Below are positions 59,201 to 64,000 of a stretch of 64,000 bases of DNA, one piece after another. Numbering within the stretch: position 1 is the stretch's first letter; every line of letters starts with the position of its first letter. Source of the DNA: Methylosinus trichosporium OB3b (GTDB lineage: Bacteria; Pseudomonadota; Alphaproteobacteria; Rhizobiales; Beijerinckiaceae); the NCBI RefSeq assembly GCF_002752655.1, contig NZ_CP023737.1:2566001-2630000 (forward strand), given 5' to 3'. The notes below the pieces were generated by a model. The model did not search any database. It was not told where the DNA came from and saw only the letters and a list, made by a program, of their open reading frames with translations. The translations under genes and the position numbers were made by a program.

Positions 59201-60829
59201 GAGCGCCCCGGCGCTCTCGGCGAGATTCTCCACGAAACGCGCATGCAACGCCTCGCCATGCGCCTCGAAATCGCTCGCCGCGCGCTTGCGCGTCTCCTCG
59301 AGCAGAGCGGCGATGCGGTCGCCGGCGGCGCCGAAGGCGGCCTCGGTCGCCGCGGCCTTGGCGGCCATCTCGGCGGCGAGCGTGTCCGTCGCCTCGGCCA
59401 GAGCGCGCTCCAGCGCTCCGCCATGCGTCACGATCGCATCGTCGACGCGCGACCCGGTCTCGGCCAGCCGCTCGACCAGGCTGTCGCCGCGCTCGCCGAC
59501 ATTATTGGCGAGGGCGGTTCCGAGCTCGTCCAGCCGCTCGACGATCGAGGCGCTGCGCTGCGCGAGATCGGCGGCGAGCGTCTCGCCGCGCTCCTTCAGC
59601 CGGCGGTCGGCCTCCGACACGCCATCCGCGAAGCGACGCGTCACATCCTCGGTCGCGTCGCCGAGGCCGCTGGTGATGGACTCTCCGGCGGCGGCGAGCC
59701 GCTTCACCATATCCTCGCCGCGGCTCGACAGCGTCGTATTGAAGCCGTCGCCGACGCGCTCCAGCGCGAGGCGGATCTCCTCGCCCTTGGAGCCGAGCGC
59801 CGCGGTCACGCGGCCGCCGGCGTCGCTGACCGTCTCGGCGAGATGGGTCGAGGTCGACTGCAGCTCCTGCGACAGCGATTCGCGCGCGCCGAGCAGAGCG
59901 GTGCGGGCGTTGTCGGCGTTGACGAGGATCGCCTCGCGCTCGCGGGTGAGCTCGTCGATGAGCAGGCGGATGCGCCGCTCGTTCTCCGAATAGGAGCGCT
60001 CGAGATTGGAGACCTCGGTGCGCACGATGATCTCGAGCTCGCTGGCGCGGGCGAGCGCCCGTTCGATTCCGTCGCCCATGGACGCGGCCTCGCGGCGGAT
60101 CGCCTGAGAGAGCGTCACCACCTGCTCGGTGGCGATGGTCTCCGGCTCGATGAGGCGGATCGCCACCTCCGCCATGGAATTGGCGACCTGCTTCATCTCA
60201 TGGGCGCGGCGCGCCATCACCCCGGTGACGAAGATGAAGACGATGGGCCCGGCCAGCGCCAGCAGGGCGAGCACGGGCTTGGGCGCGAGGAAGGAGCCGC
60301 GCTCGGCGTCGATGATCTCGCCCTGGTTGAAATAGACGAACAATGTCCAGAGCAGCGCCCAGGCGACGATAGAGGCGAAGGTGTAGGCGAGGATGGCGTT
60401 GCTCGGACGCGCCTGCAGCGCCTGCCGCAGGCGGCCGACCGTCTGGCGGTCGTCATTGGCCGGCGCGCCGGCCGGCGCGACCGCGGCGGACTTTTGCGCA
60501 GGCGCGGGCGAGGAAGCGGGATTGCGCGGCGAGGCGGCGGGGGTCGGCGGCGTCTCGGCCCGGCGCGGCGGGGCGGGTTCGCGCGGCGATTCCGGCGGGC
60601 GGCGGGTCGGCAGCGCGAACCCCTGCGTGCGCCGCTTCTCGGCCACCGCTCGGGTCGCCTCGACGATCTTCTCGAATTCGGCCGCCTCGGCTTTTTCGGA
60701 GCCCTTGGAATCGGCGGGCGCGGCGCCGACCTTGGCCGCCGCCTCGGGCTCGTCGCCCAAATTCAACGCCTCCTCGATCGCCGACAGCGCAGCGGTCGCC
60801 GCGTCTTGGGTCTTGCCCGACATCGCCAT
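53210..60829 (-). CDS. Giant membrane-anchored repeat protein, growth-pole-ring (GPR)-like
   Basis: A 2539-residue protein. Residues 1-140 are acidic and proline-rich; two transmembrane helices follow (about 145-167 and 184-206). Almost everything from 220 to 2300 is amphipathic helix with an 11-residue period, as in apolipoproteins. Residues about 641-1334 are 21 tandem 33-residue units (consensus SDGLAAFEERVVxHSDEVAxRLVAHGDAIGA). Residues about 1486-1750 are six 44-residue units (ATADRTIGEGGGELVARLAE...). A conserved C-terminal globular end has WERFQRGEKAPFGRRLY. This matches the Rhizobiales GPR protein, a ring at the growing pole of Agrobacterium needed for polar growth. It is larger than the Agrobacterium homologue. 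Expect a cytoplasmic coiled ring tethered to the inner membrane. Confidence 0.88.
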   Translation of the reverse strand: MAMSGKTQDAATAALSAIEEALNLGDEPEAAAKVGAAPADSKGSEKAEAAEFEKIVEATRAVAEKRRTQGFALPTRRPPESPREPAPPRRAETPPTPAASPRNPASSPAPAQKSAAVAPAGAPANDDRQTVGRLRQALQARPSNAILAYTFASIVAWALLWTLFVYFNQGEIIDAERGSFLAPKPVLALLALAGPIVFIFVTGVMARRAHEMKQVANSMAEVAIRLIEPETIATEQVVTLSQAIRREAASMGDGIERALARASELEIIVRTEVSNLERSYSENERRIRLLIDELTREREAILVNADNARTALLGARESLSQELQSTSTHLAETVSDAGGRVTAALGSKGEEIRLALERVGDGFNTTLSSRGEDMVKRLAAAGESITSGLGDATEDVTRRFADGVSEADRRLKERGETLAADLAQRSASIVERLDELGTALANNVGERGDSLVERLAETGSRVDDAIVTHGGALERALAEATDTLAAEMAAKAAATEAAFGAAGDRIAALLEETRKRAASDFEAHGEALHARFVENLAESAGALSAQTDSLQERFAALAGEAVAAIAMHGDRVGETLAERLAAFEESVARHGGAAAARVAEDSARLGETVTKSLAEFEARVAAQGEETEQRLGAHGEKLGAVMTQGVQQFEDIVLRLGEDAAARLIEQGERIGAAVSDGVASFEERVVAPSEEAASRLRLQGEAVGAALADGLAAFEERVVGHSDEVASRLVAHGDAIGAGLTDGFVDFEKNVIDRGEKAVSRLVAQGEAIGAAVAKGLESFERRVHAEGEQLAARLATQGETVGEAVSGGLAAFEERVAGQSEEAANRLVAHGEAIGAMVAEGLSTFEERVLGESEAAASRLLKHGQTIGASVAEGLAAFERRVVSQSEQVSARLTAHGDAIGAALSDGLGAFEERVVGHSDEVANRLVAHGDAIGSLVTDGFVAFEERVVAHSEDIATRIAAQAESLGSLVENGFAKFEERVAGRGEEATARLAAQGEAIGEAVAQGLAAFQSRVSDQSEDIAEKLAAHGEIIGKVVSEGFAKFESRVSESSGEAAARLAARGDAIGALLSDGLAAFEERVVVHGDEVAARLVEHGDAIGSAVSEGLAAFETRVLDHSERVVGQIVAHGDALGAAVSDGLAAFEDQVLRRGEDLATRLVDEGERVGAAVSDGVATFERRVAQQSEAAVARLAEHGARLTVSVAGEFAALGEQISRQGEETAQRLAEGGDRIGAAMSEGLTAFEERVVARSDETVTRLVERGDEIGAFLSQGLAAFETTVVRHGDEVATRVAEHSDKIASVLSERLTAFEEQVSRQTGEVTAAVAEQAEKVDGALTVRLDALERATQEASRSLSEAQKRAEEVFASGGAELRAGLGQGVADVADALAEQSSALQERFALTAGEAVLAISTQGERIEEALAERIAAFESTVIGHGGEVAAALAAGGDQIARGVSDQIAAFETALQQEGEQIAARIGAESQRLTEQLGNKLIAVDRTIVEGGGALVSRLDERSEALGARLVEQAQRLSEDIERQLSEVDRMIVEGGGALVARLAEQSETLAARLVEQAQRLSEEMERQLATADRTIGEGGGELVARLAEQSEALAARLGEQAQRLSEEVERQLATADRTIGEGGGALVARLAEQSEALAARLGEQSQRLSEDIERQLGAVERAVGEGGGELVARLAEQSETLAGRLGEQSQRLSEEVEQRFATVERALGEGGGELVGRIAEQADAVAGRLAEQSKTLTDHVKRQLVAIDKSVSKDGAALVDLLGARAEEIAGAMASKIETFEAVSNERTREAVDRMDGLVERIDAGLGSASQSFQETLSRHAVEVARSMGDGGREVIRSLDEKVKEIDAVLLERSSQLSETLSTKAEEINATLGGRAEEIAGTLDNRIGVFENNVVGRLDAVSNEIGERSRLVVETIGARISEINATLSSAKRELDATLHARTGDLGEALTKRVDEISATLDERLTQIGTTLGERGGEVTRELADVGELVAKTIESRGSSIVQHLGEKRAEIAASIAESAQELKTALESGSEGSVRALLSVNEKLRKELPDVLDRLGATNASLQTIIEHAGANLEGLETQLTGRLHEFQGAISDVSSQIAELGKLSDGTIGEAQEIVGAMESHRQTLTQSVDRLAETQEQLDSALDARRRSLEGLVGLVEGKRKDFEGAVAAFSGLVEDSFRRVEERARAVGGLLAESTRDTADLVDERFAAVRGAALRESEQTSAALRAACDQASGDLDRIFGEATEKFNAAAAEMRGMSLEIQRELEATRVEVRRGAQELPRETAEQAAALRRVIGEQVKALNELTDIVARSGRVYDIAEPAAVAAPPPPAPPRRTFEPAPAPTPARSLEPSWSAPQRPREEPRARAPQQPPAMPPQPAPSARDPGESGWLSDLLARASRDEPPAPRANNVPGRNKPSGALDSLTLDIARMVDQAAVTDLWERFQRGEKAPFGRRLYTQQGQQTFEEIRRRCRVDAEFRATVDHYIQEFERLLMETGRNDRDGALTRGYLISDAGKVYTMLGHASGRFE
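55580..56371 (-). repeat. Six tandem 132-bp (44-residue) repeats in the giant gene
   Basis: Consecutive units start at LIAVDRTIVEGGG, LSEVDRMIVEGGG, LATADRTIGEGGG (twice), LGAVERAVGEGGG and FATVERALGEGGG. The two LATADRT units are nearly identical in DNA too, a sign of recent duplication or gene conversion. 44 residues equal four 11-residue helical turns-units. Confidence 0.9.
56827..58906 (-). repeat. Twenty-one tandem 99-bp (33-residue) repeats in the giant gene
   Basis: Units run from MTQGVQQFEDIVLRLGE to LSERLTAFEEQVSRQTG without a break, each 33 residues (three 11-residue periods), with invariant-like Gly at position 4, Phe8, Glu9 and an HGDAIGA or QGEAIGA ending. 21 x 99 = 2079 bp fits the measured span. 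Such arrays vary in copy number between strains. Confidence 0.9.
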
Positions 60830-61215
60830 TTTTCCGTTTCTCCGAGCGGACTTGCGTCGCGATCACGCCGCTCACCCTCGATCCCGCTCACATCGAGCGG
60901 AAAAGATTAACCAAATATTACAACCGACCGCAGGCAAATGAAACCAGCGCGACGGGTGTGATTCGGAATCGTCGTTAACGCGGCCGCGACCGGACCAGCT
61001 CGGCCTGCGCGCAGAGAGCGCCGCGCCGAGGCTCGTCGTAGCCGCTCGCGCGACATCCGGGACTTTGCATGGAAAGCCAGGACTTTGCACACAAATTTGA
61101 TTCGATTAAGAATACGTCGCCAATGCACGGGCGGCGAGACGAGGCGAGCCGCCAGCGCGCGGTCCATCCACAAAAAAATGTGCTGCGAGGCGCCGCCGCG
61201 ACGAGAGGAGCAGGC
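60830..61215. promoter_or_regulatory. Divergent control region of the giant gene and Hpt gene
   Basis: This 386-bp AT-richer spacer has no gene. It contains TTAA-N7-TTAC at 60907-60921, one base away from the CtrA consensus TTAA-N7-TTAA and about 80 bp upstream of the giant gene. It also contains the 10-bp direct repeat GGACTTTGCA at 61060-61069 and 61080-61089, exactly 20 bp apart, upstream of the Hpt gene. Both are candidate regulator sites only. Confidence 0.45.
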
Positions 61216-61575
61216 ATGACTCTATGGACGCAGCCGGGCGACGCCTCGGGCCTCATGGAACTCGCCCATCTCGAGGAGGCGACGGCGGGGGACGAGGAGC
61301 TCGCGAGGGAGCTGCTGGCCTTGTTCGTGGGTCAGGCCCGCGACATCGTCCGCCGTCTCGAGGGCGCGCCGCCGGATCGCGAGCGGCGCGAGCTCGTCCA
61401 TACGCTGAAAGGCTCGGCCGCCGCCATCGGCGCCGTGGCCGTGGCGCGGGCGGCGGACGCCTGCGAGGCGGCTCTGGCCGCCGGCCAGCAGGCGGACGCG
61501 CCGCTCGACGCGCTGCGCCGCGCCGTGGCCGACACGCTGCCGGCGATCGCCGATCTCGAACAGCGAGACGCATAG
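61216..61575 (+). CDS. Histidine phosphotransfer (Hpt) domain protein
   Basis: A 119-residue stand-alone Hpt protein. The helical bundle carries the phospho-accepting His62 in VHTLKGSAAAIGA, the hallmark of the family. It would shuttle phosphate between a hybrid sensor kinase and a response regulator in the cytoplasm; no cognate kinase is encoded in the window. ATG 61216 follows GAGAGGAGCAGG. It is divergent from the giant polar protein. Confidence 0.92.
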   Translation: MTLWTQPGDASGLMELAHLEEATAGDEELARELLALFVGQARDIVRRLEGAPPDRERRELVHTLKGSAAAIGAVAVARAADACEAALAAGQQADAPLDALRRAVADTLPAIADLEQRDA

Positions 61576-61656
61576 GGCGTCTTGCCTATGCGATGGCCCT
61601 GTGGCACAAGGCCGAGAAGACGCGTCGGGCGAACCCGCTTCGCCACGCGGACGGAT

Positions 61657-61731
<75 letters not shown>

Positions 61732-61925
61732 TTTCTCCATTCGGCGACGCCGAGCGGCGCGCGCGACGCAAATCCCCTAGCGAAGCTTGCGCGAGATGGG
61801 TCTTCCTGCTCGCGGAGGTGACGACCTCTTCGTAGCGGCGCGTCTGGCCGGGATCCTTGAATTCGTTCATGAAGCAGCCATCGACCCAGACTTCGACGAG
61901 TTGATCGGTCGACCGGAGGCCCAAA

Positions 61926-62213
61926 ATGACCCGGGAAGAATTCGAAGCCTCGCTCGGCGCCGCGACGCCGCCGGCGCTCCAGCCGGCGCTGCTCGCGCTC
62001 TGGCGCGACGCGCGGGGCGAGTGGGACCTCGCGCACAAATGCGTCGATACGCGCGACGATGCGCTCTCCATGTGGGCGCACGCCTATCTGCATCGCAAGG
62101 AAGGCGATCTCGGCAACGCCGGCTATTGGTATGCCCGCGCCGGCCGTGCGCCGGCGCGAGGGACGCTCGCGGAGGAGTTCGGCGAAATTCTCGGCGCGTT
62201 GCTCGGACCTTGA
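61926..62213 (+). CDS. Small conserved hypothetical protein
   Basis: A 95-residue soluble protein. Its centre reads WRDARGEWDLAHKCVDTRDD, followed by WAHAYLHRKEGDLGNAGYWY, a pattern with conserved His, Trp and Asp/Asn that recurs in alphaproteobacterial and some eukaryotic hypothetical proteins. No enzymatic role is known to me. The start is secured by a GGAGGCCCAAA ribosome site. It ends 6 bp from the convergent ribF gene. Confidence 0.8.
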   Translation: MTREEFEASLGAATPPALQPALLALWRDARGEWDLAHKCVDTRDDALSMWAHAYLHRKEGDLGNAGYWYARAGRAPARGTLAEEFGEILGALLGP

Positions 62214-62219
62214 CAGAAG

Positions 62220-63239
62220 TCAGCGCGGATGGCGGGCCAGAATCTCGCGCGCCTTTTGCGCGTCGTCGCGCATCTGCGCGGTGAGCGCGTCGAGCGAGGG
62301 GAATTTGGCCTCGCCGCGAATGAAGCCGATGAAGGCGACCTCGACCGTCTCGCCATAGAGATCGCCGTCGAAATCGAAGACGAAGACCTCGAGCAGCGGC
62401 GCGCCCTGCTCCTCCACCGTCGGGCGCCGGCCGAAATTGGCGACGCCCTCGCGGACGACCCCGCCCGCCTCGAGCGTCACCGCATAAATGCCGTGGCGCA
62501 GCCGGCTCGAGGGATCGAGCGCGATATTGGCGGTCGGAAAGCCGAGCGTGCGGCCGAGCTTGCGCCCCTCCTGCACCACGCCCTCGACGAAATAAGGATG
62601 GCCGAGCAGCCGCGCGGCGAGCTCGACGTCGCCGGACTGCAGCGCCTCGCGCGTCGCCGTCGAGGAGACCGCCTCGAGGCTGCCCGCCTCGTCCTGCGTC
62701 ACGCGCGGCACGATCTCCACCGCAAAACCGAGCCGCTCCCCCTCCGCGCGCAAGAAATCCGGATTGCCGGCGCGCTTGGCGCCGAAGCAGAAATCATAGC
62801 CGGCGACGGCCGCCGAGACGCCGAGCCGGCGCGCGAGAATCTCCTCGGTGAATTCCCGCGGCGGGCGCGCCGCGAAATCTTTGTCGAAGGTCAGAATGAC
62901 CATGCCGTCGAGGCCGAGACGAGCGAGCAGCGCCGCCTTGGCGTCCGGCGGCGTCAGCCGGAAGATCACCGAGCGTCCGGCGAAGACGTCGGCCGGATGC
63001 GGCTCGAAGGTCAGAAGCGCGCAGGGCTTGCCGAGCGAGCGGGCGAGCGCCTGCGCATGGGCGATGACGCCCCTATGGCCGCGGTGCAGACCGTCGAAAT
63101 TGCCGATCGCGACCACCGCGCCCGCGAGGCCGGCCGGCGGCGCCTGCGGATCGCGGGCGACGATGAAGGGATGCGCGAGCGGCAAGGGGGCGTCCAATTC
63201 TGAGCGTCCAATCGGGTCGGGGCGCCGAAGGGCGCGCAC
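62220..63239 (-). CDS. ribF: Bifunctional riboflavin kinase / FAD synthetase
   Basis: A 339-residue RibF, which phosphorylates riboflavin to FMN and adenylates it to FAD. The N-terminal FAD synthetase domain has the nucleotidyltransferase motif IGNFDGLHRGHRGVI near residue 45 and STATREAL near 190. The C-terminal riboflavin kinase domain has GRTLGFPTANI and GVANFGRRPTVE. Cofactor supply for flavoenzymes such as MmoC depends on it. The start is uncertain: GTG 63239 is the farthest plausible one, and a TTG about 14 codons later is also possible. Confidence 0.97.
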   Translation of the reverse strand: MRALRRPDPIGRSELDAPLPLAHPFIVARDPQAPPAGLAGAVVAIGNFDGLHRGHRGVIAHAQALARSLGKPCALLTFEPHPADVFAGRSVIFRLTPPDAKAALLARLGLDGMVILTFDKDFAARPPREFTEEILARRLGVSAAVAGYDFCFGAKRAGNPDFLRAEGERLGFAVEIVPRVTQDEAGSLEAVSSTATREALQSGDVELAARLLGHPYFVEGVVQEGRKLGRTLGFPTANIALDPSSRLRHGIYAVTLEAGGVVREGVANFGRRPTVEEQGAPLLEVFVFDFDGDLYGETVEVAFIGFIRGEAKFPSLDALTAQMRDDAQKAREILARHPR

Positions 63240-63336
63240 GCGAGAGCCTGCGCAGTTTGGGCAAAGACCCCGGCCGAGTCCAGAGACGCGAGAGCGAGGA
63301 GCCCCGGGGCTCCTCGGATTCGTTCCGCTTTCTACT

Positions 63337-63927
63337 CTATGCGACCGACGGCCGCAGCTCGGCGCGCGGTCGCGACCGCGCTCGAGCGGCGCGCGCCTCG
63401 GGCTCGGCCTCGGCCGACCTCCCCGCCCCTCCGTCGAGCGCCGTCTGCAAATGATCGACGGTGCGGCTCATATGGCGGTTGACGGTGCGCAGCGAGATGC
63501 CGAGACGGCGGGCGATCTCCGGAAAGGTCATGCCATAGAGCCGGCTGAGCAGGAAGGTCTCGCAGCAGGCGCTCGGCAGCTGCGCCAGCGAGGCCTGCAG
63601 ATTGCGCAGGAGAACGGCCTCTTCAGCCGCCGTGGTGAAAGGCGAATCGGAGCCGGAAACGGCCTCGTACTCCACATCCTCGACGACGCAGGCGGAGCGC
63701 GTCTTGCGCTTGCGCAGGAGGTCCAGCGCCACATTGGCGGCGATGCGATAGAGATAGCCGCGGGCGTCGACGATGCGATTGGCGTTCTCGAGCTCGAGCA
63801 GGCGGAGATAGGCCTCCTGCACCACATCCTCGGCGTCCTCCCGCCCGACCTGGCGGCGCGCGAGCCCCTGCAATGCACGGTTGTGTCGACGATAGAGCTG
63901 ATCGATGGCGGCGGGCGAGAAGCGCAT
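63337..63927 (-). CDS. ECF-type RNA polymerase sigma factor (FecI-like)
   Basis: A 196-residue extracytoplasmic-function sigma factor. Region 2 includes EDAEDVVQEAYLRLLELE and the -10 recognition helix ARGYLYRIAANVALDLLR; region 4 includes LSRLYGMTFPEIARRLGISL and VNRHMSRTVDHL. The wording is close to FecI-type factors that control iron-siderophore uptake. No FecR anti-sigma or TonB receptor gene follows (ribF does, on the same strand), so the partner must be upstream outside the window or absent. ATG 63927 follows GGGGAGGG. The last 73 bp of the window contain nothing further. Confidence 0.93.
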   Translation of the reverse strand: MRFSPAAIDQLYRRHNRALQGLARRQVGREDAEDVVQEAYLRLLELENANRIVDARGYLYRIAANVALDLLRKRKTRSACVVEDVEYEAVSGSDSPFTTAAEEAVLLRNLQASLAQLPSACCETFLLSRLYGMTFPEIARRLGISLRTVNRHMSRTVDHLQTALDGGAGRSAEAEPEARAARARSRPRAELRPSVA

Positions 63928-64000
63928 CAGCGGCGCCCTCCCCGGCAAGCCGTCATCGTGTCGGAGCTTCGCGCCGGCGCCGTGTTGCGCGCGACAGCTA

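Noticed and set aside
53231..60910. A 2559-codon open frame on the plus strand opposite the giant repeat gene.
   Set aside because: It is a shadow: GC-rich codon bias of the minus-strand gene suppresses stops in the opposite frame. Its product has no domain and is rich in Arg/Leu/Gly artefact text, while the minus-strand protein has membrane helices, regular repeats and a conserved end.
61736..61925. Possible gene or attachment site beside tRNA-Thr.
   Set aside because: No integrase, no repeat of the tRNA 3' end and no coding frame of note were found, so there is no sign of an integrated element.

Overview
The window is chromosomal DNA of a GC-rich alphaproteobacterial (Rhizobiales/Methylocystaceae-like) methanotroph. 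The central evidence is a complete soluble methane monooxygenase operon, mmoXYBZDC, on the minus strand at 22187-27498. Upstream on the same strand lie mmoR (sigma-54 activator) and mmoG (GroEL paralogue), the arrangement known from Methylosinus/Methylocystis-type (type II) methanotrophs. Other markers agree: a methylmalonyl-CoA mutase, a PQQ-dehydrogenase-family protein, a PTS-Ntr style EIIA/HPr pair, and a giant repeat protein resembling the Rhizobiales growth-pole-ring protein. I see no insertion sequence, prophage, CRISPR array or rRNA.

Layout. 1-1497: 3' end of a mannose-family EIIA, HPr, and a homocysteine S-methyltransferase. 1513-7237: an ACP/acyl-AMP-ligase/acyltransferase fusion, then small envelope proteins, two of them only 24-25 residues. 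7788-20522: tRNA-Arg, a hydrolase, cysE, a TetR regulator with three matching palindromic operators, a three-module MFS/acyltransferase/ligase lipid enzyme, aldo/keto reductase, GNAT, a secreted phosphoesterase and a LemA/TPM cassette. 20523-22079: L,D-transpeptidase. 22187-32056: the sMMO region with a textbook sigma-54 promoter at 27661-27676 and hairpin terminators at each end of the structural operon. 32174-35350: DUF1097-like and DUF2946-like proteins, an unusual Sco fusion and a PCuAC copper chaperone, i.e. a copper-handling group beside the copper-repressed sMMO. 35353-37511: an orphan C5 cytosine methyltransferase and an FkbM methyltransferase. 37574-40112: the alpha ribosomal operon rpsM-rpsK-rpoA-rplQ, detached from its usual upstream spc operon. 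40345-52910: methylmalonyl-CoA mutase, PQQ protein coupled to a patatin, DUF2336 protein, CitE-like protein, YfhO-like membrane protein, secreted protein and a porin. 53210-60829: a 2539-residue membrane-anchored protein built from 33- and 44-residue repeats. 61216-63927: Hpt protein, tRNA-Thr, a small conserved protein, ribF and an ECF sigma factor.

How parts work together. MmoR with sigma-54 should activate the promoter upstream of mmoX. MmoG is placed to assist folding or activation of MmoR and/or the hydroxylase. MmoX/Y/Z form the hydroxylase, MmoB gates it, MmoC feeds electrons, and MmoD is linked to the copper switch. The adjacent Sco/DUF2946/PCuAC genes handle periplasmic copper, the metal that decides whether sMMO is expressed. 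The least described elements are the small ORF between mmoR and mmoG, the cytoplasmic domain fused to Sco, the two multi-domain acyl-activating fusions, and the giant repeat protein with a CtrA-like site upstream.
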